From: JASFTV01 sp050050615 | GTDB taxonomy: Bacteria; Desulfobacterota; DSM-4660; Desulfatiglandales; HGW-15 | Reading direction: 5' to 3' | Length of the DNA stretch: 32,938 nucleotides | NCBI GenBank assembly: GCA_050050615.1 | Contig: JASFTV010000004.1 | Coordinates: 1-32,938, forward strand | Shown here: positions 16,691-24,776 of the stretch, piece by piece | How positions within the stretch are numbered: position 1 is the stretch's first letter | Layout of the letters: every line of letters begins with the position of its first letter | Position numbers and translations under genes: made by a program | The notes under the pieces: model-generated | What the model saw: the letters and a program-made list of their open reading frames with translations, nothing else | Database searches by the model: none | Told to the model about the DNA's origin: nothing

Positions 16691-16813
16691 TTTAACACAA
16701 ATAACTTATCCAAATCACAATCAAGATCGGGGGTCGTTGGAGTTGGTCTGTCCGTCCCGCAACTCAAATTCGCAAGGGGCTCCTCCCTGGCGACTGGCAA
16801 AAATTTGGTGTCC
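16691..16813 (-). repeat. MITE-like element, truncated copy (123 bp)
   Basis: This is inverted relative to the 300-bp copy at 30118-30417. It begins AACACAAATAACTTATCC, matching the reverse complement of that element's right end, and continues through GTTGGTC and CGCAACTCAAATT. After a deletion of roughly 90 bases it resumes with GGCGACTGGCAAAAATTTGG, which also occurs inside the long copy. The second terminal arm is absent. It ends 17 bases from the stop of the CBS-ACT gene. Confidence 0.7.
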
Positions 16814-16830
16814 TTCAGCAGTGTCCGGTA

Positions 16831-17514
16831 TTAGCCCACATAAATCTCTCTTATATTATCCCTGTGATCGACCATATAAAGGACTTGAGCTGTTTCCTTG
16901 AGTTCTTGCTTAAGTTGGGGGATTGCCTCCCGGTCTGCATCGTAAAAGCGAATATAGACATGGCGAAACCCTTCTGGCGCACGCTCATAGGAGCTCAAAA
17001 TGCTCCTCATACGGCCGCCATGTTTTCGTATGATGTCTGCAACCTCTTTGATTGACCCCGGCCGATCTTCCAGTAAAAAGCCAAACTGGATCCCTCTTCT
17101 GCCCATGCCGGTCAAGGAGGTCAAAACCCGAAATATATCTGTCTGGGTGATCGTCCCGACGAGTGTTCCGTCTCGATCAATCACGGGGACACCCGAAATC
17201 TTATTCTGCAAAAGGATCTCGGCAGCCTCTTCCACCGTGTAATCGAAAGGAACGGTGATAGGCTTTTTGGTCATAATCTCCGCCACCTTCATATTCGCAG
17301 TGATGTAAAAGAGCTCATGAACCTCAAGCGTCGTCGCGTCCGAGGGTGATGCCCTTTTCAAATCCCGGTCAGTAACTACACCGACCAACTTGTTTCTGTC
17401 CAAGACCGGCAGCATGCGAATATTATGTTCTTTCAAAATCTTTGTCGCTTCAAGCATAGGAGCCTTGGCATCTATTGTGATGACATTTCTGTTCATCCAG
17501 TTTTCAACTAACAT
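16831..17514 (-). CDS. CBS-CBS-ACT domain protein (AcuB-like)
   Basis: A 227-residue soluble regulatory protein. Two CBS motifs occupy about 1-58 (ending LVGVVTDRDLKRA) and 73-130 (ending LVGTITQTDIFRVL). An ACT-like domain follows (about 138-215, beginning FGFLLEDRPGSIKEVADIIRKHGG). CBS pairs usually sense adenosine nucleotides and ACT domains bind amino acids or similar ligands. AcuB-type proteins share this layout and are linked to acetoin or acetyl-CoA metabolism, but no partner gene is next to it here. The ATG at 17514 is chosen because AAAAGGAGG lies about six bases upstream; an upstream in-frame start at 17616 adds residues without family similarity. Confidence 0.85.
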   Translation of the reverse strand: MLVENWMNRNVITIDAKAPMLEATKILKEHNIRMLPVLDRNKLVGVVTDRDLKRASPSDATTLEVHELFYITANMKVAEIMTKKPITVPFDYTVEEAAEILLQNKISGVPVIDRDGTLVGTITQTDIFRVLTSLTGMGRRGIQFGFLLEDRPGSIKEVADIIRKHGGRMRSILSSYERAPEGFRHVYIRFYDADREAIPQLKQELKETAQVLYMVDHRDNIREIYVG

Positions 17515-18165
17515 GGCTTGTCCTCCTTTTGCGTGTGTGTCGACGCAGGGATTGTCTATGCCGGGCAGGTTTCGCTCAATCCAGCCCCCTAAAGCAGCCA
17601 TGATAAGGATCTCCACAATACGTTGGCTGCGAAAACGTTACTTCCGTCATGAAATCCGTTTATGAAGGCGAACATAAACGCCAATGCAACAACCAGAATG
17701 AGAAAAAACTGTTCCGGGCAAACCTCTTAAGTACTCGCACTTTGTTTCCATCCAGTTCCGGCCGCCGGGATTGAATTGGACACTGGCCAGTACCCGCGAA
17801 TAGTTTCTGGATGGTCACTCCCTTGCTGATTCTCCAAAGGGCATCTCGACCTTCAAAGGCCCCTTTGAGACGCCTCCATATTCTACTATTAGCAACGGAT
17901 GTGCCAGATCTTTCATCCATGCCGAATTGGGTTAATATTCTTGAATTATTGGGGATTTCTTCGGGCAGGGATTATTCATTTCACCGGACAAACCATGAAA
18001 TGTCCCCGTGATGTTTACAGAGTGTAAACCAGCTTATTTTGGACTTTAGGAAGGTCCTGTAAGATTGTCGAAGACGGTTTTTCCTGAGTGCGAGGGGGAG
18101 CATAAAAAAACGTTCTTTGTGAAAGTCAGGAACAACCCCGAGGTTAACCCCTCATGAGGCCTTCT
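17515..18165. other. Intergenic stretch of 651 bases
   Basis: This lies upstream of the CBS-ACT gene and downstream of the zinc-type binding protein gene, both on the minus strand. An 86-codon minus-strand frame at 17660-17920 lacks a ribosome binding site and family similarity, and I do not call it. A palindrome sits at 18014-18028. An A7 run near 18105 reads as T7 on the minus strand after a weak stem and could end the binding-protein transcript. Confidence 0.4.
18014..18028. promoter_or_regulatory. Palindrome TTTACA-N3-TGTAAA, copy 2
   Basis: This has the same half-sites and spacer length as the palindrome at 16656-16670. Here it extends one base further on each side (GTTTACA with TGTAAAC). 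It lies about 490 bases upstream of the CBS-ACT start and 138 bases past the binding-protein stop. It may be an operator. The spacer bases differ between copies (GAG here, GTC there), which argues against simple duplication of the flanks. Confidence 0.3.
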
Positions 18166-19056
18166 TCACCTCGAAGCAGCCCTGAATTTTTCCGCCACTT
18201 TCAGAAGATTTCCCGCCCAATCCAATGCCAAAGGATCGGCAAACATCACCTGACCTCCAAGGGAATGGGCAATGGTGTTCGCGCTCTTCGTGGAGAACTG
18301 CGGCTGCACAAATATGACCTTTACCCCTTCTTCCTTGGCGAATTGAATCAAGCTTTCAAGCTCTTTAGGCGTAGGGGCCTTTCCTTCAGCCTCAATAGGG
18401 ATCTGTTTTAAACCGTAACTTTTTGCGAAATACCCCCATGAAGGGTGATAGACCATGAATTTACGGCCTTCCCCTTCTCGGGAAAGTATGGATCTGATTT
18501 CAAGATCAAGATCGACGAGTTCCCCGACGAAGCTCTTGTAGTTCCTCTCATATGTTTGTCCGTGAGCCGGATCCACTTTTAGCAAGGCATCTAAGATGTT
18601 GCGGGCTTGCACCATTACAAGAGGTGGAGAAAGCCAAACGTGAGGGTCCTTAATGCCGGGATCTTGCGCCCCTTCACCCTCATGCCGATGCCCCTTCATA
18701 GGCATCTTCTCTATCCCATCCTCCGTATGGATGATCGTCATCTCAGGGTTGACCTTGGCAAATTTTCTTAACCAGACCTTCTCAAAAGGGACGCCTATAG
18801 CAAAATAGATCTTGGATTGGGTCACTGCAACCATCTGTTGAGGCCTCGGTTCGTACGTGGCTGGGCTGGCGCCGCGTAGCACCATCACAGACACATCCAG
18901 CAGATCACCCCCAATTTTCTGGATAAAGTATTTCTGCGGAAGGATACTGACGGTGACTTTCAACGGATCAGCCACCTGACCTGGTGCTGATGAAAAGAAA
19001 CCGGTCAAGAACAGCACATGAGCTATCATTCCAAGGATTTTTGTTTTCCTCCTCAT
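18166..19056 (-). CDS. ZnuA-like metal ABC transporter substrate-binding protein (orphan)
   Basis: A 296-residue periplasmic binding protein of the zinc/manganese cluster A-I family, with a signal peptide (about 1-29). Family features include the N-terminal VTVSILPQKYFIQKIGG, a short His-rich loop (GHRHEGEG, 122-129), DPHVWLSP with H139, and MVYHPSWGYFAKSYGL with H204. The first canonical ligand is normally His in a P-H-x-Y-E-P motif. It is replaced by A66 (SPATYEP), so metal coordination must differ or use another residue. No ABC ATPase or permease gene is adjacent, so it must borrow a transporter encoded elsewhere or act as a stand-alone metal binder. No clear Zur-type site is seen upstream. 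Confidence 0.85.
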   Translation of the reverse strand: MRRKTKILGMIAHVLFLTGFFSSAPGQVADPLKVTVSILPQKYFIQKIGGDLLDVSVMVLRGASPATYEPRPQQMVAVTQSKIYFAIGVPFEKVWLRKFAKVNPEMTIIHTEDGIEKMPMKGHRHEGEGAQDPGIKDPHVWLSPPLVMVQARNILDALLKVDPAHGQTYERNYKSFVGELVDLDLEIRSILSREGEGRKFMVYHPSWGYFAKSYGLKQIPIEAEGKAPTPKELESLIQFAKEEGVKVIFVQPQFSTKSANTIAHSLGGQVMFADPLALDWAGNLLKVAEKFRAASR

Positions 19057-19233
19057 GCTTCACTCTCCCTCTCCAAAATTGTATTCCTTGTTCCTAACGC
19101 TCAGAACTAGGTCTGTCAAATAATGCGATAGTTGATTAAACCAAAATACGGGAGCAAATCGCAATGTGTTTCTCAAGATACCCAAACCTCATTGGATTTA
19201 GCGTTCGAAAAATGTTAATGATATGGTAAAAGG

Positions 19234-19623
19234 GTGACGACCAATGCTGTGCTGACCGGGAGTGTTGCAAAAACCGGGCTCCTCACCACCAAAGGCTTCA
19301 GCGATGCCCTTCAAATGAGACGAGGAATACGAGAAGAGCTTTACAATAGCAGGTACCTTCCACCTCCACCCCCCGTACCCAGATATCTCAGGATACCCAT
19401 AGAGGAGCGGGTAGATTATTCTGGCAAAATGGTTCAAGAGATAGATCTGACGGAGGTGGAAAGAGGAATCGAAAAGTTCAAGGAGCATGGGATCGAAGCG
19501 GTGGGCCCTATTCTTGAAAGCTACCTTGCAAGACTGACCCGCCGATTAGGCGATCAAGGATTCAAAGGGATTTTACTCATCATGCAATCCAACGGAAAAG
19601 CCCAAGCTTTGGCTGCATCGTGA
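19234..19623 (+). pseudogene. Remnant of a hydantoinase/oxoprolinase A-subunit gene
   Basis: The frame matches the N-terminal domain of HyuA-type proteins, including the intact one at 22597-24654. It enters abruptly at VTTNAVLTG, without the ATP-binding start and first ~60 residues. It continues through LLTTKGFSDALQMRRG to HGIEAV, then jumps in frame to GPILESYLARL and LLIMQSNGK before stopping. About 50 residues are missing at the jump, and more than 400 are lost at the C-terminus. It therefore carries three lesions and cannot be active. Its TGA is directly followed by the ATG of pyrK, so its translation, if any, could feed pyrK. It is too divergent from the intact gene to be a recent local duplicate. 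Confidence 0.75.
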
Positions 19624-20487
19624 ATGATGGATTATCGAGTTATTGAGAATGTAAAAGTATCCAATGGCATTTTCAAACTTTCCTTGGATGTGTCGCCGGC
19701 TGCCCACAAACCCATCCCCGGTCAGTTCTATAACATCCGCTGCAGCAAAACCAAAGATCCCCTTCTAAGACGCCCTTTCAGCATGCATCGCTTGACAATC
19801 ACCAACGGCTCGCCGTGCCTAGAGATTCTTTATAGGGTCATCGGCAAGGGGACAGAACAGCTTTCCACGCGGAAAAAGGGTGAATATCTGGATATTATAG
19901 GCCCCTTTGGCAACGGGTTCATTGTGGGGCCCACTGCCACGGATGTCGTCCTGGTCGCACGGGGCATCGGCATCGCCCCTCTGTATGCGGTGGGAGAGGC
20001 CTTTTTCAAGAACCACCCAAAGCCCAGAATCCATGTTTTGATGGGAGGCAGAAAAAAAGAGAGAATCTTCTACGAAAAAGAACTTAGCCATATCGGCAAA
20101 GTTCATCTCTACACGGATGACGGAAGTCTGGGATTCCCTGGGAAGGCTCCCCAACTCCTCCTTCATCTATTGAAGACAAAAATACTGTCGCCAGGCCTGG
20201 CTCTATATGCTTGTGGCCCAATCCCCATGCTGAAGGAACTGGCGGAGATTTCAGAGGGATTTTCACTGGATGGCCAAGTCGCCCTGGAAACGCACATGGG
20301 TTGCGGATTTGGAGCATGTCTTTCCTGTGCACTTCCATTAAAACCTCTAGCCATCAACAGAAAGGCTCACTGGAAAAAACCGGCCTTACAGTGGTCAGAG
20401 GACGGAAATAGGGTTTATGCCTTGATATGCAAGGATGGTCCCATCTTTGACATCCAGGAGGTGGATTGGGATGAATGGCTCGCCTGA
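19624..20487 (+). CDS. pyrK: PyrK-type dihydroorotate dehydrogenase electron-transfer subunit
   Basis: A 287-residue ferredoxin-NADP reductase-like flavoprotein that passes electrons between NAD(H) and the PyrD FMN enzyme. The FAD motif RRPFSMH (49-55) and the nucleotide-binding region (GIGIAPLYAVGEA; YACGPIPML, 195-203) are present. The 2Fe-2S ligands are C227, C232, C235 and C269. The first three have the normal C-x4-C-x2-C spacing. Thirty-three residues separate C235 from C269, whereas characterised PyrK proteins have about fourteen. The extra residues include KAHWKKPALQWSEDGN. The ATG directly follows the stop of the hydantoinase fragment and has no good ribosome binding site, suggesting coupled translation. 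It overlaps pyrD by 17 bases, as expected for a two-subunit complex. Confidence 0.88.
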   Translation: MMDYRVIENVKVSNGIFKLSLDVSPAAHKPIPGQFYNIRCSKTKDPLLRRPFSMHRLTITNGSPCLEILYRVIGKGTEQLSTRKKGEYLDIIGPFGNGFIVGPTATDVVLVARGIGIAPLYAVGEAFFKNHPKPRIHVLMGGRKKERIFYEKELSHIGKVHLYTDDGSLGFPGKAPQLLLHLLKTKILSPGLALYACGPIPMLKELAEISEGFSLDGQVALETHMGCGFGACLSCALPLKPLAINRKAHWKKPALQWSEDGNRVYALICKDGPIFDIQEVDWDEWLA

Positions 20488-21391
20488 TCTTTCAGTCAAC
20501 ATCGGCCGACTCCAGTTGAAAAACCCTGTCATGCCTGCTTCCGGGACCTTTGGGTATGGAGAGGAGTATTCGGAATTCTTGGACCTGAATCGCCTCGGTG
20601 CCATTATCGTAAAGACCATCACACTGAAACCCAGAATCGGCAGTCACCCGCACCGCTCTGCTGAGGTTCCCTCAGGTCTCCTTGCAAGTATTGGATTGCA
20701 AAACGTTGGGATTGAACGATTTCTTGAGGATAAGCTTCCCTTTTTCGATGATATTGATGTACCCCTGATTGTAAACATAGGCGGACAGAGCATAGAAGAA
20801 TACGCTGAACTGGCCAGCATCCTTAACCGACAAAGAAGAGTGGATGCCCTCGAATTGAATATCTCCTGCCCCAATGTCAGCAAAGGTGGCATGCATTTCG
20901 GCGTGGACCCTGAAGTCATGAGGGAATTGGTAAAGCGAGTTAGAAATACGACCGAAAAGACCTTGATTGTAAAACTGACGCCTGTGGTCACAGACATTCG
21001 CCTCTTTGGAGAGATCTGCCAGCAATGTGGGGCCGATGGTCTCTCTCTCATCAATGCACCGCTCGGGATGTCGATTGATATCAATACAAGGCGGTCCAAG
21101 CTCGGGAGAAATATGACCGGCGGTTTGGCAGGCCCGGCCATAAAGCCTATTGCCCTCTATCTGGTCTGGCAGGTATGCAAAACCGTAGATATCCCTGTGA
21201 TCGGTATCGGAGGGATCTCCTCCTTGGAGGATGCCCTTGAGTTTTTCATTGCCGGAGCATCAGCCATCCAAATCGGAACCTGGAACTTCGTCAACCCCTC
21301 AATCACGATGGAGATTATCGATGGGCTCCAAGAATATATGGTCAAGAACAAGATAGAGCATGTTTCCCAATTGATCGGGACCCTCCTGTGA
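20471..21391 (+). CDS. pyrD: Class 1B dihydroorotate dehydrogenase-type FMN subunit
   Basis: A 306-residue TIM-barrel flavoenzyme that oxidises dihydroorotate to orotate in pyrimidine synthesis, with PyrK as electron acceptor. The class-1 catalytic base C133 lies in NISCPNV, with both substrate-contacting Asn residues (N130, N135). K168 lies in KLTP, N195 is kept, and the FMN-binding GIGGISS and GASAIQIGT are present. The usual INT motif reads INA (A196), and PSGLLASIGLQN replaces the usual TPAGMLN form, so the active site is slightly altered. The ATG at 20471 is chosen because AGGAGG lies nine bases upstream. The neighbouring hydantoinase and TRAP genes leave open a catabolic role rather than biosynthesis. 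Confidence 0.88.
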   Translation: MNGSPDLSVNIGRLQLKNPVMPASGTFGYGEEYSEFLDLNRLGAIIVKTITLKPRIGSHPHRSAEVPSGLLASIGLQNVGIERFLEDKLPFFDDIDVPLIVNIGGQSIEEYAELASILNRQRRVDALELNISCPNVSKGGMHFGVDPEVMRELVKRVRNTTEKTLIVKLTPVVTDIRLFGEICQQCGADGLSLINAPLGMSIDINTRRSKLGRNMTGGLAGPAIKPIALYLVWQVCKTVDIPVIGIGGISSLEDALEFFIAGASAIQIGTWNFVNPSITMEIIDGLQEYMVKNKIEHVSQLIGTLL

Positions 21392-21598
21392 TCCCATTTG
21401 GGTTATTGGGTTTGTGGCCTTTACTTTCTCACGATTCTTTGGTTATAAAAGGACTCATCCGCAGAAAACCGGCGCTGGATACTTGACGCTGAGTTCGTTG
21501 CGCCGATTTAACCCGGATTTGGCCAACCCTGCTCTTAATGTCCAGAATCCCCGAACAACCTTCTCAGAGCATGAAGGCGCTATGTCGGAGTTCTAGCT

Positions 21599-22399
21599 AT
21601 GGAAAAAGATGCTGTGAAAAGGGGTTTTGCAGATACACCTGAGGGCCAAATTCATTATGCGATGACCGGAAAAGGGAAGCCGGTTCTGCTTTTGCATCAG
21701 ACGCCTCGTTCATGGGATGAATACAGGGACGTGTTGCCCATTCTCGGCCAAAAATACTGGGCCATCGCAATGGATACCGTGGGGTTTGGTGATTCCTACA
21801 GACCCGAGCAAGAAGCTTCGATTGAGCTGTATGCACGAGGCGTAATCAGCTTGCTGGATGCCCTGTCCATTCACCGTCCATCCCTTGTCGGTCATCACAC
21901 CGGCGGTGTTATCGCCGTTGAAGTGGCTGCTTCCTATCCGGAACGGGTGGATAAGCTCATCTTGTCTTCCACACCTTATGTCGATGCTGAAGACCGGGAA
22001 AGACGAAAAACCCGACCCCCTATCGATGAGGTTGAAAGCAAAGAAGACGGATCGCACTTAACCGAACTGTGGCAACGAAGACGGGCTTTCTATCCCAAGA
22101 GCCGCCCAGATCTCTTGACTCGGTTCGTCCTCGACGCGCTCAAGGTTTGGGATCGGGTGGAGGAAGGCCATCGCGCAGTCAGCAAGTACAGGATGGAAGA
22201 CAAGGCCCCTCTTATTAAAGCGCCGACTCTGGTCCTGGCCGGCACGGACGACCCATTTTCATACCCGCGCATGAAACCCCTCGCCGAGAAGATCAGGGGC
22301 AGCAAAACTGCTGAAATAAAGGGCGGCAAGGTGCCGATGGTTGATCAAATGCCGGAAGCGTTTGCCCGGGTCGTGATAGATTTTTTGGATAGGGTGTGA
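21599..22399 (+). CDS. Alpha/beta-hydrolase-fold protein lacking the catalytic Ser and His
   Basis: A 266-residue member of the alpha/beta hydrolase superfamily. The fold signatures are clear: PVLLLHQTP (28-36) for the oxyanion region, MDTVGFGDS (58-66), and the elbow LVGHHTGG (96-103). The elbow residue that is normally Ser is H100. The acid D218 in GTDDPF is kept, but the C-terminal His is replaced: KGGKVPMVDQ has K244 where AGH-x-P is expected. Ser-type hydrolysis therefore looks impossible. I recall GHHTG elbows in other database proteins, so this may be a recognised subgroup. It lies 207 bases after pyrD and 197 bases before HyuA on the same strand. GGAG lies about eight bases before the ATG. 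Confidence 0.82.
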   Translation: MEKDAVKRGFADTPEGQIHYAMTGKGKPVLLLHQTPRSWDEYRDVLPILGQKYWAIAMDTVGFGDSYRPEQEASIELYARGVISLLDALSIHRPSLVGHHTGGVIAVEVAASYPERVDKLILSSTPYVDAEDRERRKTRPPIDEVESKEDGSHLTELWQRRRAFYPKSRPDLLTRFVLDALKVWDRVEEGHRAVSKYRMEDKAPLIKAPTLVLAGTDDPFSYPRMKPLAEKIRGSKTAEIKGGKVPMVDQMPEAFARVVIDFLDRV

Positions 22400-22596
22400 T
22401 CGAAATGTATGGTCAACGTCCAAGGAGCGGTTTGATCGTTCCTTCCGGCAACACGGTCTGCGAGCCGGAGATAGCTGCCCTTTATTGACAAGTACACCCT
22501 TGGGCCAGTGATTTCCCATCGAACATCGCTCCTGTACCCGATCCGATGCAGGCGGGGGAAGATCATTTTCTGTGGAAACCCGGTTGGGAGGAAAGC

Positions 22597-24654
22597 ATGA
22601 GAATCGGCATTGATGTCGGGGGAACCTTTACGGACGCTGTTTTGGTGGATGAGAAGACGGGGAAGTTTTACTGTGCCAAAACCCCGACGACCCATCATGA
22701 CTTGGCAGAGGGGGTCTTAAAGGGATTGGAAGAGGTGTTGGACATTGCAGGGGCTTCAATCCCTGACATCGATTACCTCATTCACGGAACCACCATTGGC
22801 ACCAATGCGATCGTTGAAGGAAAGGGGGCGAGGGTTGGCCTTATCACCACGAGCGGTTTCGAAGATGTCTTAGAAATAAGACGGGTGGCCCGGCCAAAGG
22901 AGGCGGCCTTTGATTTTGGTGCGGACAATCCCCCGCCCCTTGTGCCCCGTTTCTTACGAAAGGGCATTGTTGAACGGATAGACAGCAAAGGGAATGAGGT
23001 GATCCCTTTGGATAAGGAATCGGTCGTCAGGGTCGTCGATTACTTTAAACAGCAACATGTTGAGGCCATTGTGATCTCATTGCTGTTTTCTTTTCTCAAC
23101 CCGAGTCACGAAGAAACGGTCGCTCAAATCTGCAAGAGTGAGCTTCTGGATATTCCCGTGTCCATGTCATCGGAGATTTGCCCTGAATTCCGCGAGTATG
23201 AGAGAACTTGCACAACCGTGATGAACGGCTACCTCGGCCCGGTCATAGAAAGGTATATGGACAATCTCACAGAACAGCTCCATAAGAAATATGGTGAAAT
23301 AACCCTCCACATCATGCAAAGCAATGGTGGAACCATGACGGCAGAGGTCGCCAAGAGCCACGCCGCTCAATTGATAAACTCTGGTCCCGCAGGAGGCGCC
23401 ATTGCAACCGCCTTTGTTAGTCGCTTGACCGGCAACGAGATGGCGGTTGGTGCCGACATGGGCGGCACCACCTTCGATATATCCATTATCGACAACAACC
23501 TTCCCAAGACCACGACCTGGGGCGGCGTCACCAATTATCCCATCAAACTGCCCATGGTGGACTTGAAAACCATCGGTGCGGGCGGCGGGAGCATAGCCTG
23601 GGTTGATGAGGGTGGCATCCTGAATGTAGGTCCTCAGAGTGCCGGTTCTGACCCTGGCCCTGCCTGCTACGGATGGGGAGGCGTGTTGCCCACCGTTTCT
23701 GACGCGAATCTGATCCTCGGGCGCCTCAATCCTGGCTATTTCTTGGGGGGTAAACTGCCCTTATATCCTGAACGCGCCAGAGAAGCGGTTGGAAAACACG
23801 TCGCTGAAAAGATGGGACTTTCCCTGGAAGAGGCGGCTGCCGGGATTGTACGGATTGTGAATGCCAATATGGCCAAAGGGATCAGCGGCAACTCGGTAGA
23901 AAGAGGTTATGACTTACGGGAATTTGCCTTGGTGACCATGGGCGGAGCCGCTGCCCTCCATGCCGCCGGGATAGCAAGAGAGTTGAATATGGCTAGAGTC
24001 ATCGTGCCGCCTATGTGCGGAAATTTTTCCGCGGTTGGCCTGGTTGTGGCTGATATTCTCCATGACTACGTAAGGACCCTGGCCAAAAAAGAACATGATA
24101 TCGATCCTGATGCCCTTTTGAGGGTCCTTAGAGATATGGAGGATGAGGGGATAAAACAGCTGACAGAGGAAAAGGTCCCCAAAGAGAACATTGAGATCGC
24201 ATGGTCCGCAGACCTCCGTTATGAGGGGCAATCTTGGGAGCTCAACACGCCGATAGAACCGGCCGACAGATTGGACAGGGAGGCTATCCGAAGGATTGCC
24301 AATGATTTTCATCTCTTGCATCAACAGGTTTACTCTTATTCGGAACAGGCTGAAGTGGTGGAGTTCGTAAACTTGAGGGTGCGGGTCATCGGCAAGAACC
24401 CTGCCCTTTCCCTTGTGCGGGCGAACAAAAGCGCTGCTCCTCTCGATGCCGGGCGGAAAGATGTGCGGGATGTTTATTTTGATCGTCTAGGATGGCAAGG
24501 AATTCCAATATACGAGAGAGAAGAGCTCCCTGTGGGGACCAGAATGAGGGGACCCTGTATTGTCGAGGAAAAAATCTCAACCACCCTCATACCCCCTGAA
24601 TTCTCTGGATATATTGATGCGTATAACAATATCATCATCCAACTGGAAAAATGA
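22597..24654 (+). CDS. hyuA: Hydantoinase/oxoprolinase family, A subunit (ATP-binding)
   Basis: A 685-residue subunit of an ATP-dependent hydrolase or carboxylase. The ASKHA-type phosphate motif IDVGGTFTD opens the protein (5-13), and GADMGGTTFDIS recurs near 284-295. HGTTIGTNA and IMQSNGGTMT are also typical. The family covers N-methylhydantoinase, 5-oxoprolinase and, at larger distance, acetone and acetophenone carboxylases, so the substrate could be a cyclic amide or a ketone. The ATG at 22597 follows GGGAGGAAAGC; an upstream in-frame ATG at 22546 lacks a site and homology. HyuB follows after 122 bases. A broken paralog lies at 19234-19623. Confidence 0.92.
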   Translation: MRIGIDVGGTFTDAVLVDEKTGKFYCAKTPTTHHDLAEGVLKGLEEVLDIAGASIPDIDYLIHGTTIGTNAIVEGKGARVGLITTSGFEDVLEIRRVARPKEAAFDFGADNPPPLVPRFLRKGIVERIDSKGNEVIPLDKESVVRVVDYFKQQHVEAIVISLLFSFLNPSHEETVAQICKSELLDIPVSMSSEICPEFREYERTCTTVMNGYLGPVIERYMDNLTEQLHKKYGEITLHIMQSNGGTMTAEVAKSHAAQLINSGPAGGAIATAFVSRLTGNEMAVGADMGGTTFDISIIDNNLPKTTTWGGVTNYPIKLPMVDLKTIGAGGGSIAWVDEGGILNVGPQSAGSDPGPACYGWGGVLPTVSDANLILGRLNPGYFLGGKLPLYPERAREAVGKHVAEKMGLSLEEAAAGIVRIVNANMAKGISGNSVERGYDLREFALVTMGGAAALHAAGIARELNMARVIVPPMCGNFSAVGLVVADILHDYVRTLAKKEHDIDPDALLRVLRDMEDEGIKQLTEEKVPKENIEIAWSADLRYEGQSWELNTPIEPADRLDREAIRRIANDFHLLHQQVYSYSEQAEVVEFVNLRVRVIGKNPALSLVRANKSAAPLDAGRKDVRDVYFDRLGWQGIPIYEREELPVGTRMRGPCIVEEKISTTLIPPEFSGYIDAYNNIIIQLEK

Positions 24655-24672
24655 CGCATGATAAGTGAAGCT

Positions 24673-24738
24673 TCCCGCCCTAAAGGCGGGAGCAAAGAAA
24701 AGGGCCATTCATCCCCCGTCCAGAGGACGGGGCCATCC
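24673..24738. repeat. Two GC hairpins between hyuA and hyuB
   Basis: The first stem is TCCCGCC with GGCGGGA (24673-24691, loop CTAAA). The second is CCCCGTCC with GGACGGGG (about 24714-24732, loop AGA). On the minus strand, the second hairpin followed by GGGATGAATGG resembles the right-end hairpin of IS200/IS605 (TnpB) elements as I remember them. No TnpA or TnpB frame is here, so it would be a solitary end or a REP-like unit. It may also tune the HyuA:HyuB ratio. Confidence 0.4.
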
Positions 24739-24776
24739 TGGCCCCTTTCCTAAACGCGAAGTTCGGAGACGTGAAC

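Larger units (their letters stand above)
15690..16830. other. Gene-poor stretch of 1.14 kb with degraded and repeated sequence
   Basis: No intact gene is supported. The stretch holds a receiver-domain pseudogene (16233-16513), a REP-like fragment abutting its truncated end, a 15-bp perfect inverted repeat (16501-16515 with 16546-16560), a TTTACA-N3-TGTAAA palindrome, and a truncated MITE-like copy (16691-16813). The part from 15690 to 16230 shows no recognisable coding or structured signal. The pattern is that of a decaying, insertion-prone region. Confidence 0.6.

Noticed and set aside
17660..17920. An 86-codon minus-strand frame upstream of the CBS-ACT gene
   Set aside because: No ribosome binding site, no recognised similarity, and a composition rich in Arg and Ser typical of non-coding frames.
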